Source: Cristatella mucedo (taxonomy: Eukaryota > Bryozoa > Phylactolaemata > Cristatellidae). Taken from it: a stretch of 64,000 nucleotides of DNA. Made by a program: the position numbers and the translations under genes. The notes beneath the pieces are model-generated. The model was given only the letters and a program-made list of their open reading frames with translations. It did not search any database and had not been told where the DNA came from. The DNA lies in contig WPIO01000001.1 of assembly GCA_009760855.2 (NCBI GenBank), forward strand, positions 21,356,501 to 21,420,500. The letters are read 5' to 3'. Below, piece by piece: positions 1-38,666 of the stretch (positions are counted from its first letter, which is position 1; every line of letters begins with the position of its first letter).

Positions 1-910
1 GTATAAACATTACTATTCATGCGATTCTTTGTTTTGATGAACTGTTATTGGCTGAGTTTATAGGTTCGGGCCTTGAACTTTACATTGCCAGTTTCTAATC
101 TACAATCGTGAACCAAGGATGGATTCAAGAACTGACAGAGAAACTGAATGCGTGCCTCTGCAGTGCTTGCCACGTAAGTTAAGAGCGGTAGAGGAAGCGG
201 CTGATGCAGGGAAAGGCAGCTGCAGCTGAAGATCATCCATCCACGATCTATTCAGCTTCTTCACACAGTATGCCATAATCACAAATCAGTAGCCTCGATT
301 AGGGTAACATTATGAAATAATACGATTGAAGTTGTATTTTTTTTCTCAATAGCAAGAAGTGAAGTTAGCATTATAATGAGTTAGAGAACTCAAGACCAAA
401 AAATGGGTTGCTGAATTCTCAAAAAGGCAATGATTGGGTACGGTTACTATCAGCAGAATGGCGCTTAATATGCAAACGACGTAGCTGCACGCTCTCAGAT
501 AAAGGTACTAAAAGCCACGGCAGAATGATCGATACCTGGGTGTAGTACCACATTCCAGACACGCTAGCGACGCAGATCTGCTGCCGATCAGCGACGTCGT
601 ATTCATAGCGAATTGCAGTACCTTCCGTTGCAGTCCAGTCGCGTTCTCTTGCGCCAGATCGCTTTGTCATTTTTTGCTTGTATCGAGAGATTCCCCGGTT
701 CAATAAGCTGCAGTAATTTCCGTAAGCCATAAAAACTCTTAACGATTGGTAGACTAACTATTGCGACGAATACATGTGTTCTCTCAAGTACTCGTGCTGG
801 CCGTAGGTTTTCAGGTAACGAATTCTCGTCAGCGCGTCTTGCTTTAATCGAGATGTTTAATGCAATTTACTATTTCCACGAATCGGTACCGGTAGGGGTA
901 CGGCTTTTAA
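1..910. other. intergenic, nothing recognised
   Basis: No open frame here resembles a known family. The longest is a 103-codon minus-strand frame at 419-730 with no recognisable motif. No splice-consistent exon chain, RNA gene or repeat was recognised. Confidence 0.5.
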
Positions 911-1172
911 AATTCTATTTATCACAGCATTTAGTGGGTTCTGTGATCCATCCTTTATGTGCTTATGCGTGCTGATACTGTTGCATGCTGCCACTAACCA
1001 CACTCGCATGCTGACCCTGTGCATGTCACCCCTAACCATGTTATTCACATTATTTATCGAGCATGCTACCAATAACTGTCCGATAGTTTTTCCTTTGCAG
1101 CAAATGTAAAGGGCATAGAAAGAGATTGAGTTTTCTGAGGGCACTCTATCAAGTGTGTTATTATTATTACAC
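911..1172 (+). mobile_element. L2/CR1-like LINE family 1, 3' fragment
   Basis: This 5'-truncated copy contains only the last codons and the 3' untranslated region of the family-1 LINE. The FSG-type C-terminus is followed by the shared segment with 'gcatgctgccactaaccac', then 'gcagcaaatgtaaag', the hairpin-like end 'gagttttctgagggcac' and an ATT tail. The same tail occurs at more than ten other places in the window. Confidence 0.85.
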
Positions 1173-4100
1173 TATTATTAGGCTGGGACAACTGTCTTCC
1201 GCGTCCGGGTGACCGCTCGAAACCGGATTCCCGACCGATCCGGATGGACGCATGCTAACAATAATTTTTGTTCACACCAGAGAGACGGCCGTGTGCAACT
1301 GAATTCAGACGCTAAGCAGGCGGGCGTAGAGGAAATTAATATTTAGAATAATATTTTATAATTAGATGATTTCAAATATCGTAATTATTATTAAAAAGAA
1401 ACGCGTTTGTTGTTTCTCTGATTGACGTGTCTAGCCAAATGCGAATTTGAAATGCTAGCAAAGTTGTCTGCAGATCGAAAACAAGCGAGAAGCCGTAGAA
1501 TATAGTATAGTCTCTGTTGCTTCTTAAATACCAAGTTGAGACTGGATCATTTTAGAAAAACTGCAAAACTGAACCTTAACAAAATTTAGATTCACTTCAG
1601 ATTTATGCTTATACCAATATACATTGTTTAAACTGGTTCGCTACGTCCAACATGCATGCATAAAGACGCTACTCAAATTCATCGACAACAGCTTTACGAT
1701 TTGCCAAACCTTAAGCCGCATCATTTTTTTTCAATGCTTCCAGGATCGCAGCAGCTAAAAACCCTCAAGAAGTTTTCCTTCCGGTAGCTTAGCGCCCCGC
1801 GAACTAGTATGCCTCCTATCAAGCTTAAAAATCGGAAGGTACATTCTCCTCAGAGAGCCTCTATTACGATGACTGTTGTGCTGAGAGCTGAGATCCGATA
1901 TTATTATCTCCGCGGCACAAGTTACCGTTCAACTAGCGAGCACATTTATTAAAAAATAAATACACAAGCCTGGATGCACACGCACGTGTTTATAAACCGA
2001 CACATTAGAAACTCGAACCATGATTGGGCTAAGTTTGACGGCAGATCAATAAGGTGGTAGCCAGTCTCCTGGTGATGAACTATTTTTACTGGCCTAAATC
2101 ATTGTACTGGAATAATACGAGCAAACCTTGAAAAATCTGTAGATAAAGTTGCGGGTAGCGACATAAGCTTCGCAGCAGACGTAGGCGGCGTTACAGCTTC
2201 GCGGGTGGTGAAAGCTGAGAGCTTTTCAGCTACGCGGTCTATGTTACAACATTGCGATCCTGTATCAGCCGGATTACGAAAGCTCGAGAAATTATTCGCG
2301 GTTCCTGATTTGAAAAAAAAACTACAGGAATAAGATATTGCATGTGCAATAATAAGCTAGTGGGGTCACTAGCCCAAGGCGGTGACTTACGACTCGGACA
2401 GGAGAAGATCACCCGGCTGGGATAAGCTTGCCCTGTGACTTGTGGCAGGACGGCCGACGATGACGACGCTGCATTTTGGCAGTCGCCTTGGGATTCTCGG
2501 AAGGTACGAACTCGGACTCCGACGCGGAGCGGTCCCTGTCGCTCAGCATTCGCTCATCCGGAACGATCGAGTGCTTGCGTTCGTGGGCGTCGCGGCCGGA
2601 CAATGGCAGACGCGAGATGGCTGCTCGAAGTACGGGGACTTGAGTGCACGCCTCGTTCGGCGCTCCGCGCGTCACGATGCGTGCCGTTGCGCGCGGACCT
2701 CCGTTACGCAGTCACTCCCGCCTTGAAAGATGGCGTGCTGGTGTTCCGGGATAGCGCCGTCATTCTGCCGCCGAGAGCTGCTGGAGCGAGGCTACCGACT
2801 TTCCACTTTTCCACTTTGTGAGAGCCAGCATCGTCGTAGTTCCGGCTTCGCCGGTAGTCTTTTTTGTGCGAAGGGCTTTGCAGGAGCATTTTTTGTTCCT
2901 CTCCTATTGCTGGCGCGCATCAACTTTGTTGGGAAAAGCATTAATCGAATGGCCGTTACTATGGCGCTAGCGCTGCGACAGCCGCGAAGCTAGGGGCCGG
3001 CGCAGCAGACACGGGAGAAGGTTTTTGGGGAAATAGCACACTCCTTATTCTTGGTTACAAAACAGAGGGTCAGTTGTACTTTTGGTTTCGAAACAGTCAG
3101 TTGTGTTTTTGGACAAGTGAGTTGTACGCTATTGCTGGTGCTGTACACGCATTCCTCTTAAGGGTACACTCTACATTAAGGACATGCAGTTCGAATATTA
3201 TGTTGGAGGCTCTCTGTATTAATGCAGCGTTGTGCTATCGTCGATATGCCCACGTACATCGGCGCTGCACCTACAAATCTTTAGCCGTGCTTCGAGGCAC
3301 CACCTGTAACGACATCTGTCACGCACCAGGAAACGTTTAATGGCGCCACGAGCGCTATGTTTGTGGCAAAGTACTTCAGTTCAGAAGCCACCGCAGCGCG
3401 TTCACAGCAATATCCCGGAAGTGGGATCTTTAGGCCTTGTCAAGCAAATTATTTAACGTATTAAAAATGTGACTTGAGCCTCATTGGCACGAGTGCAGCT
3501 TACCAACGAAACGGAAAGCGCTGGCATTCATCACTACTACTAGCGTAGATGCGGAGGCTATCTTCTAAAATAGCAAATATTCGGATCCAAGCCAACGTTT
3601 TAAAATGGCTTTCAAGTTTAAGCTTTACAGATGGGCACGTTTATACGCTTTTAGCGAATGGAAATTTGAGCGTTCCTTCTGTTCACCAACCTTTCGAGAA
3701 ACAAGCCTGCTGAGGGGATTCCTAATGCCTCCAACAAGAGTTTTACTGCAACCGAATGAATATGGCTAAATCAAGATCATCTGCTTTGCGAAGCTAGCGC
3801 AAGAGTCTCTCGGCATTCTTTTAGCCTTTTAGCACAAGTCGCAAGCTCGCAACTGGCGAGCGTGTTCAATGGCTCGTGTTCAATGGCAAACGAGATCGAG
3901 CATAGGCCTGAGGTGATTCGCGCGAACACCATGAGGTCTCGGGATCAGTTTTCATAACCGCCTGGTTAATTTCAGTTCTTTCCTCACTAAAGGAGCTGTT
4001 CAGCAGGCATTCAGATGGGGAATTGCTCGACTAGTGTTCAAACAAGCTCGGGTTGGATCCTGGGGTTCTAACTAATTGCTAATCATCCTACCTTTTTTCT

Positions 4101-5203
4101 TCTTGCCGACGATTCTCAACAAAAGTTTCGCTAAATAGCTCGTGGAACGCACCGATTAGATTGGTTCACAATGAAAATATATTTCAGTTGGGTTTCAAGC
4201 GCCGTTCAAATACAAAATCTTCTGTCTTCCGTATGACCGACGGAAAAGAATGTAGCGATGGCAGTGGTAATGACACAGTCTTAGTCGTTTGACACTCCGA
4301 CAGCAAGCACGCGACGACGGTACGGAAACGCCGGACGTACGCGAACGACTGTGTGTTTGGGCTAGCAGCACGATGGCTCACGACTTCTGTCCTCTGTTTC
4401 GCCCTCGCTCCTGCTGCCCCTCACTTCTGCAGGCCGTAACTCGCCCTCAGTCAACACATAAACCCATAAAACCGTAACCCTCAATAAACCACAAACTCGT
4501 GGCAGCACCACAAGACCTCACTGTTCAAAATTTTGGCAGCTTTCTGTGCTATCAATCGTAAGATCTGGTTCAAGCGGATAACGAAAAACAACTAGTATGA
4601 CCGAGGCTCTGATGTGGCTCGAAAATACCTCTCTAACCATGTCCAAGCAAATCAGCAAATTGATGCACCGAGAGGCGGTGAAGTAGGAGACGATCTGACC
4701 GGGTCGAGCCTACCCAACTTCCGCTGTGAAACCTTTCGGTATTCCCTGGAATCGTGCTTGGTAAGAGGGAAGGTTTGGCCGGAAAATTGCGTGATCCTAA
4801 TAGCGGATGCAACCGGTCAGACGTCGCTGCAATCGCCGGCATGCCGCGATATCCGGCATGCCGCGATATCAGTGATTTGTTCGTAGAGAATTGCAACATT
4901 AGGCTAATTATCTCGACCAACCCCCCCAGACTTCAAGGGAAAGTTTTTAGAACAGCAAGCACGGCGCCTTCTACCTCTTTAGTTTAAGCCGAATCAAATG
5001 CAGTCAAACCATGTCCAAGTTCAATCATGTTTTACATAGGCGCAACTAGCTTCTTTAGGGACGTATTGGGACCCCATTTGATTAATTAACTTCTTATATT
5101 TGGCCATCTTAAAGATCCTCTGAAAGAAGCCCCCAAAAGGTCTGCTTTCTCCTAAAACTTGTGGTGACGCTTACCTGCAGGTTTGACCTACGGGCCCATA
5201 ATA
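1173..5203. other. intergenic, mostly unannotated
   Basis: About 4 kb with no convincing gene. A more CpG-rich stretch lies at about 2420-2830, with overlapping open frames up to 128 codons that match nothing I know. A perfect 17-bp direct duplication lies at 4836-4869 (unit 'ccggcatgccgcgatat'). Short poly(A)-signal-like motifs occur near 4472. No tRNA or rRNA was recognised. Confidence 0.45.
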
Positions 5204-6158
5204 ATAATAATAATAATGCACTTGATAAAGCGCCCTCAGAGAACTGAATCTCTTTCTAGGCGCTTTAAATTTGCTGCAAAGGGAAACGCGATTGAATGGT
5301 GAGTAATATCATGCTTGATAAACAACATGAATAACATGGCTAGGAGTGACATGCACAGGGTCAGCATGCAAATGTGGTTAGTGGCAGCATGCACAGTGTC
5401 AGCACGTATGAGCACATCAAGGACGAATCACAGGGACCCACTAAAGGCTGTCCTAGATAGATGTTTTTAAGTTCTTTTTAAATGTGGTCAGGTCAGGGGA
5501 TGTTCTGACGCATTTCGGGAGGGAGTTCCAAGCTTTGGGAGCATACGAACTAAATGCACGGTATCCAAAGGGTTTGAAGTTGGTACGAGGTATTGGTAGA
5601 CGGATGGATTCCGAAAAGCGAGTGGTACGATGCTTGGCCTGGTGGGACCGTAGATCTGATAGGTAGATTGGAGCCAAAAATGAAGTGACCTAAAAGTGAG
5701 CGACAAAACCTTGAAGTCGATCCGTTTCTTGACTGGTAGCCAGTGCAGGTCGGCGAGAAGTGGTGTGATGTGGCAACTGTGACGCTCACAACAGACAAGC
5801 CTAGCTGCGGAGTTTTGCACCTGCTGTAATCGCCTGATTGCACATGCCGGTAGGCCAGCAAGCAGTGAGTTACAGAAGTCAAGACGGGATGTTACAAATG
5901 CATGGATCAACTTGGACGTGGTATCCTTATCTAAACAAGAACGAATTTTAGCAATGTTATATAGCTGAAAGTAGGCAGACTTGACTGTGGAGCTGATATG
6001 GTCGTCTAACGAGAGGTTACCTTGAAACATGACACCTAGATTTCGAGCTGATTCAACCGGAAATATGCTGGCAGAGCCGATTTTGAGCGGCAGCCTTTCC
6101 AATTTCTGAATCACACTGGATTTGCCCGTAACTGGTAAGTTAGTTTCATCATCGTTTA
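5204..6158 (-). mobile_element. L2/CR1-like LINE family 1, 5'-truncated copy A
   Basis: Minus-strand copy with an AAT tail at 5200-5217 (plus-strand view), the 3' UTR, and the C-terminal part of the reverse-transcriptase ORF. Family hallmarks are 'NLGVMFQGNLSLDDHI', 'LDFCNSLLAGLPACAIRRL' and 'HITPLLADLHWLPVKKRIDF'. A frameshift separates this part from the 'KAWNSLP' terminus. The catalytic YADD part is missing because of 5' truncation, so the copy is dead. Confidence 0.92.
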
Positions 6159-6210
6159 GTTGATCTAGGTTAAGTCGAGCGTAGCTCATGAATGTCGCGT
6201 AGACCCCTAT

Positions 6211-6287
6211 GATAATAATAATAATGATAATATTAATGCACTTGTTATAGCGCCTCCAGAGAAAATCTCTTTCTAGGCTCTTAATGT
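6211..6287 (-). mobile_element. LINE family 1, 3'-tail fragment
   Basis: About 75 bp containing an imperfect AAT tract and a diverged copy of the family tail ('gcacttgttatagcgcctcc', 'atctctttctaggc'). It lies only about 50 bp beyond the 5' end of copy A, in the same orientation, so two LINE 3' ends sit in tandem at the edge of the AACS promoter. Confidence 0.8.
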
Positions 6288-6290
6288 ACT

Positions 6291-6710
6291 AATGTAATTT
6301 CGAATCCCCGCACCGCGGGCCGGCAATCTACACACTCTCCGCGCCGCGCGCACTGGTGACGCGCGTGAGCCGTAGCAATGTACCATGGCACTATGGCCGG
6401 CTTCCGTCGCGGCTCTAGCTTCGCACGAGTGAACGGCTAGAGCTCGGCGGGTGTCGCGCGCTACGCCGGGCGGCCACGCAGCACGGCGCCGAGCTTCGGC
6501 TGACGCCCGCAGCCGCCGGTCGAGCGAATGGCGTGAGCTGGTGGCGTCAGCGTAATCAGCCAATGGGAAGCGCGCCGCCCGTGGAAGCCGCGGCCGCGCC
6601 TCCGTGCGGCGTCGCTTGCGTGGCCCGCGAACCCGTGCACGCTGCCAGCCAGTCGTTCGTCTCGTGTCTCCTATCGACTCTCAAGAAGACTCGATCGCCG
6701 CACGAGAAAC
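6291..6710 (+). promoter_or_regulatory. AACS promoter and 5' leader, CpG-rich
   Basis: GC- and CpG-rich sequence directly upstream of the AACS start codon. A CCAAT box lies at 6560-6564 within 'cagccaatgggaag', about 150 bp before the ATG. I see no TATA box, as expected for a CpG-type housekeeping promoter. The transcription start and any upstream non-coding exon cannot be placed from sequence alone. CpG density stays high to about 7150, into intron 1. Confidence 0.6.
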
Positions 6711-33364
<26,654 letters not shown>

Positions 33365-33917
33365 CTCATAATCGGGCTCTTGTGAATTGTGGACATCGGA
33401 CACTGCTGCTGCCGCGTTAGCCACCGACTGCTGACAGCTGCTGCAGCCTCTCAATGCATGCTGCCATCTTGAGGACTTGAAGCGTTCCATTGTATGCAGT
33501 GTGAGCCAGTGTCTCGGTGGATTTAATTCGATTGCTCGTCAGCTGGTATTTTTGGGGCTTACTCATACATACACGAAAGACCTCTGCACATGGAAGCCCG
33601 TTTTCTTTATGAGTTTCTTTCCCCTGACTGTGTTTTACGTGTGTGACAAGAGTCGTGGCCCCCGTGGGTGGTTGAGATGCAGTCGTCACACGTTATTTTT
33701 ACAACTTTGTACCGGCAACTTTTCTCGCTCTCTGACTTGTGCCGAAGCGCCCTGGCTTTTTTTTTTTACTTATTACTCTACTGTTCAATGCAGCCGACAG
33801 ATTTCGACGTGACTGTAGTGGCATCAACTTCTCGCCAAAGCGGTTTCGTCGTGGTACTTTTGTCTTCTTCTGATGCAGTCCACCTCGCGCTCTGCGTGCC
33901 CTGCGCATTCTGCTTGT

Positions 33918-33923
33918 ATTAAA
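33918..33923 (+). terminator. candidate AACS poly(A) signal ATTAAA
   Basis: ATTAAA lies 554 bp after the stop and is followed about 40 bp later by a GT-rich stretch ('attgtggtgtgttttc'), the usual downstream element. An AATAAA at 34083 is an alternative, but it abuts a LINE copy. No transcript evidence is available. Confidence 0.4.
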
Positions 33924-34089
33924 CGATGCCATACTTTTCGGAGTGCACGTATCATTAATTGCATTGTGGTGTGTTTTCACTCACAACCTGCGAAATATAC
34001 ATGTTAACTTTGTACAGTGCAAGCAAACGGTATGACGTCGGCAGTTTTGTCTGCACCTTTGGTTTTTGGGATGGCTAAGACAAATAAAT

Positions 34090-34765
34090 ATATAAGCAAC
34101 AGCTTGCTGGCCTACCGGTCTGTGAAATCAGGTGCTTACAGCTGGTGCAAAATTCTGCAGCTAGGCTTGTCTGTCGTTAGTGTCACAGTTGCCACATCAC
34201 ACCACTTCTCGCCGACCTGCACTGGCTACCGGTCAAGCAAGAGATCGACTTCAAGGTTTTGTTGCTCACTTTTAGGTCCCTTCATTCTTTGGCTCCAGCC
34301 TACCTATCAGATCTACTCCCTGACCAGGCCAAGCATCGCACCACCTGCTTTTCGGAATCAAACTGTTTACATATACCTCATACAAACCTCAAATCCTTTG
34401 GAGACCGGGCATTTAGTTCGTATGCTTCCAAAGCCTGGAACTCACTTCCGACTTGCATCCCGACATCCCCTGACTTGATCACATTTAAAAAGAACTTAAA
34501 TTCGCACATTTATGAAAACATTTAGTGGGTCCCTGTGATTCGTCCTTTATGTGCTTATGCGTGCTGACACTGCATGCTGCCACTAACCACTTTTTGCATG
34601 CTGACCCTGTGCATGTCACTCCCTAACTATGTTATTCATGGTGTTTGTCAAGCATGATACCACTCTCCATTCGACCGTGCTTCCCTTGCAGCAAATGTAG
34701 GCGCCCAGAAAGAGATTGAGTTCTCTGAGGGCGCTTGATCAAGTGCATTATTATTATTATTATTA
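34090..34765 (+). mobile_element. LINE family 1, 5'-truncated copy C
   Basis: Plus-strand copy with C-terminal coding remnants in two frames ('LTFRSLHSLAPAYLSDLLPD', 'SFGDRAFSSYASKAWNS'). The 3' UTR and an ATT tail at 34745-34767 follow. It starts just after the AACS 3' region. Confidence 0.92.
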
Positions 34766-35043
34766 ATAACGTTATGAGCTTGTTGGTCCTTAAACAAGGA
34801 ATGTAACAGAGCTTAAGTCTTTGGACTGTGCACCGATAGTCACGCCGTCTTCCGAAATGGATGATTTTGTGTGATTCTGGCCCCTGGTTTCGGAGGCCGA
34901 TGTTTCAACTGCCGAGGACGACGCGATATATGCTTGGTTTCAAGCGCCACAATTTTCGTTTGCGGTAATTACTGCTATATACATCCGGCTGAAGGTTCTT
35001 TTTATGCTTTCACAAATATAAAAAGTAAATGCTGGTTTAACCT

Positions 35044-35185
35044 GCCAAGCTGGTTTGGCCCAGTGGTTACGGTGCTCGCCCTGACCAAGGTTTGCCGAGG
35101 TCGGTGGCTCGAGCCTTGTGGCATATGTGAAGCGCCGAAATAGAGATTAAGTTCTCTTGGGGCGCTAAACAAATGCATTATATAT
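35044..35185 (+). mobile_element. tRNA-derived SINE, family A (copy A5)
   Basis: The head is 'tggtttggcccagtggttac', the B-box-like region 'gtggctcgagccttgtggc', and the tail 'gaagcgccgaaatagagatt' and 'gttctcttggggcgctaaac'. The tail is unusually close to the family-1 LINE end. Confidence 0.88.
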
Positions 35186-36269
35186 TGCTTTCATAACAGC
35201 TTACCAGTGAGCTATCATAGTACATTTGACTGGTCATATGACTGGTTGAGATTTTCGTAGGCGTGTTGTGCATTTTTCAGCCTCAACTCATTGGTTGCAT
35301 TTGAGCTGTTTATCTGACGACAACTCATTACCGATGGGGAAATTTCCGGTAGCAATTATAAAGTCGTTCTCCCGTTGTTGGTTAAAGCCTCTCTGTGTAG
35401 TTAGGCGAGTATTGATTATTATTATAGGATCAAAACTGAAGCCAGAAAGGAGCCCGACTGCGAGTGCTGGCAATCTCTACTACTCTCGAACGAGATAAGA
35501 AATTATTGTAGATAGCTCATTCAGGTTTGAGCTTTCAGTGCATTGATGGTAATTTTTGCTCAGCTTTGTGCTTGAGCTTGGTCATCACGTGTGTGCCCAC
35601 CTGCATTTGTATAGTACCACAACTAGCTGAAAGTGGCGTACTACTTCGTAACTCAAATGTAGGTCGCTCACAAAATCAGAAGCGGTCAAATACCCTGAGT
35701 CCGCTATCATTTGAATGTTAGTTCCTCTAATCTAGGTTGCGTAATATGATAAATGCTTCTATCATTATTGACCTCACGACCTTAAGCTTTGAACAAATCG
35801 ATGTTAACTGTTAAGCACCGGTCTTGGATCTCTGGGGCACCATCAAACCGCAGTAACTTGTTTCTTCCCACAATTAGCTGCCGATCCGGCCTTCCCGGCA
35901 CTCTCCAGTACTCTCTCTCTTTCACATACTCGAACATCCCGCTCTCCATCGCTCGCACACTCTCCCACTCATTCACTTGGGTCGTCTGCTCCGCAAAGAA
36001 CCGCTTAGCTGTAGGATGTCCAAGTATTGTCTGAGAGCCAGGCTTCTACTTATAAAGCAATTTCAAGAATTTAGCTACTCTTATGCTCTAGAGCTAACTC
36101 GTTCTCGTGAGTAGGCAGTTGCTCACAAAAAAAAGAATGCACCAGTCTGTGCTTAAAAGTAAAAAATGGCGGCGCACAATGTGGGTGCGAGACTTAGCAA
36201 GGACCGAGGGAAGGTGTGCGAACTAACTATTTATTCTATTGCAGTCAATTCATAACATTGCCTGCACCC

Positions 36270-36435
36270 AAGCCAGTCAGCCGAGTGGTCCAGGTGCTCG
36301 CCTCGAACCAAGGTCAAGGTGAATGTGTCTGATGACTGAGGTCGTGGGCTCGAGCCCAGTGGTATATGTGAAGCGCCTGAATATAGAGATTACGTTGTCC
36401 GAGAACTAAAAATTAATCATATTTTTATATTTACA
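36270..36435 (+). mobile_element. tRNA-derived SINE, family A (copy A6)
   Basis: The head is 'agtcagccgagtggtccagg', followed by 'ggtcgtgggctcgagcccag' and 'gaagcgcctgaatatagaga'. The last part of the tail is diverged. Confidence 0.82.
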
Positions 36436-36440
36436 TAAGG

Positions 36441-37477
36441 CTTCCGTATCTACTTAATAAATGCAAGAGCATTGTGAAGCTTTTACATATTTTCTCTCTC
36501 CAATATCTTCTTTCTGGGAAGTTACGAGCCTTTGGGCCGTGCAAACTTGGAGTAAAAACCCTAAAGTTTGATATGGTTAATAGTCTGAGGTTATAATTAA
36601 TATCATTTTTTTGATGGCAATATTCCATGGCAATATTGTGAGAGCACATTGCATACATCTTTGGCCAGTAGGCAGTATTTTTAGAGCATCATTAATGTTG
36701 CTATCTAATCCCGAAGTGCCAAGCTCTCATTTGTGGTTGTCTTCAATTGACCGGCGGAAAATCCTAAATAATTTAAACTATCTGAACCCTTGTAGACGGT
36801 CGAAATGCTACGACTGGCGATTTAGTTACTGGGGTGGCCTAGTATTTGTGCCTCAGGTTATGCTTGGACATTTAGCCGCTTCACTACTTTGGACATTACA
36901 ATACCCAGTATCAGCCCAGTATTGCGCCTCGCAAATCAAGCTATGAAGAAGCATTTGTCCTTGCTGATCAGTTGCATTTCTGATTATGCAAAAATATTCA
37001 AGCATTTTTTATCATATCTGTCGAGACCACCGGTTTTGTATATATGTCCCGAGGTTGCAGGCGGATTCTGTAGTTATCGGTTTTTCTGTCTCCTTCAGCA
37101 GTGTCTTTCTTAGAGTAAATGGTGTCCATGCGGTAATGCATGCCCTTTTGTTTCCATATTCTCCTAAGGCATAGCTCTTTCAAAATTTGATAGCTCATCA
37201 ACGAAAGACCTCATCAGCAAACAGCATTTTAAGGGCTAAATTGATCGAACATCACGTGCAACCAAAAGATGATACAAATAAAAAAAGGTCCGTATAGACT
37301 GCCATGGGACATATTTCTAAGAAGTCCTTGCTTTCTAAAAATCAAGACAATATTATAGAGGCTAATACATATTCCGCACTTCATATAGGAGCAAGAAGAG
37401 ACTACTTCAGCATTTATAAATAATATAATTTGGTCCCCTCTCGGTAGCTTTGTTTGATTTATTATACTGTCGCCGCC
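36441..37477. other. intergenic, nothing recognised
   Basis: AT-richer sequence. Open frames up to 111 codons match no family I know, and no splice-consistent coding chain was found. Confidence 0.4.
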
Positions 37478-37606
37478 TAATGCATGATATTACTAACCAT
37501 TCAATCGCGTTTCCCTTTGCATCAAATGTAAAGCGCCTAGAAAGAGATAGAGTTCTCTGAGGGCGCTTTATCAAGTGCATTATCATTATTATTTTATTAT
37601 TATAAT
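37478..37606 (+). mobile_element. LINE family 1, 3'-tail fragment
   Basis: 'gcatgatattactaaccatt', 'caaatgtaaagcgcctagaa' and 'ctgagggcgctttatcaag', followed by an ATT-type tail. Confidence 0.88.
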
Positions 37607-37724
37607 GCATTCACTACTTCAGACATTGAAAAGCCTTGAAAACCCCGAGCAAGTACGGTTTAAGATTTTAGGGATTATGGATGGTCAATCGTCTTTTCTA
37701 GTGACTTGGAGGATGCCGAAAGTG

Positions 37725-37892
37725 AGCCGTGATGGCACACTAGTTAAGGCGGTTGCTTTCACGACCTCGGTCCCGAGGTCGCGGGTTCGATTCCAGCGGT
37801 GGGCGATCCTTTATCGCCACTGTAGGCGGTGGTGATAGCCGTAAAGGCTCTTCTGTAGCTATACAAAAAGGGGCTATTTAATCAGCTAGTAT
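37725..37892 (+). mobile_element. tRNA-derived SINE, family B (copy B4)
   Basis: The best-preserved family-B copy. The A-box is in 'gatggcacactagttaaggc', the B-box is 'gggttcgattcc', and the body is 'ggcggtggtgatagccgtaa'. The end is 'taatcagctag' with a T-rich tail. It forms an inverted pair with copy B5. Confidence 0.93.
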
Positions 37893-37982
37893 TTTTTTAT
37901 CTAAAAATCAGCAAGAACTTCATCGCTCGTAAAGGGCTGTAACATCAGCAATGATTGGTAGCAGTAAAATAGTGAGGGCTAT

Positions 37983-38162
37983 AAATAAATAAATAGCTAG
38001 CTGATTTAACAGCCTCTTTTGTATAGCGACAGAAGAGCCTTGACGGCTATCACCGCCGCTTGCAGTGGCGATAAAGGATCGCCCACCACAGGATTCGAAC
38101 CCATGACTTCTGGGCCGAGGTCGTGAAAAGCAACCGCCTTACCCAGTGAGCCATTACGGCTT
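37983..38162 (-). mobile_element. tRNA-derived SINE, family B (copy B5)
   Basis: A well-preserved minus-strand copy ('aggattcgaacccatgac', 'ggctatcaccgccgcttgca') with an (AAAT)n tail on the left. It faces B4 tail to tail across about 90 bp. Confidence 0.93.
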
Positions 38163-38666
38163 AGCAGCCTAGACTACTGATCTGATTAAGTCTCCAGAAC
38201 GGAGATTCAAAGCAGCAAAGACAATGGTAGTGAATTCGTCGACAAAGCACTGCGGTGGATGTCATCCAGAGCTGGTAAAAAGTGAGGTTGAAATCGAATT
38301 CTCTGCCATTTCGACGAGGCGTTGCTCGCAGTTCGAGCCAAGACAAGTTGTATTTTACCACTAAGTGCAAGTGCTCGTTCGTCCGATGAATTTCACCGAA
38401 GTTGATATCCTAATTTCAAGTACTCCTCCTGAAAGGTCAATAAAGCAAATTTGTCTTAGCTGGCATGGACTGATCATGGTCTTTAATCTACTTGAAATAT
38501 GTAACCAGTGGTGACCAAACACCAGCTTTTGCTACAGCTGGTGCCCATGACGAAGCGTGGGGTGAAGGGCATCATCGGAATAATAACGACGATGGCCTCA
38601 GAAGGCTATAAGAGGCTATGAAGCAGACTGCTTTCTTGGGACCAGGGAAGAAGCAGAAGCTGTAGC

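Noticed and set aside
3200..3375. Dispersed repeat shared with 53240-53400
   Set aside because: Only short blocks match by eye. An alignment would be needed before calling a family.
37725..37800. tRNA gene
   Set aside because: A- and B-box and a tRNA-like head are present, but the same unit with its extra body and tail recurs seven times, so it is a SINE.
38400..38560. LTR end and primer-binding site ('caataaagcaaatttg' then 'gtaaccagtggtgaccaaac')
   Set aside because: Suggestive AATAAA and TGGTGACC motifs, but no second LTR, no terminal TG and no target duplication were found.
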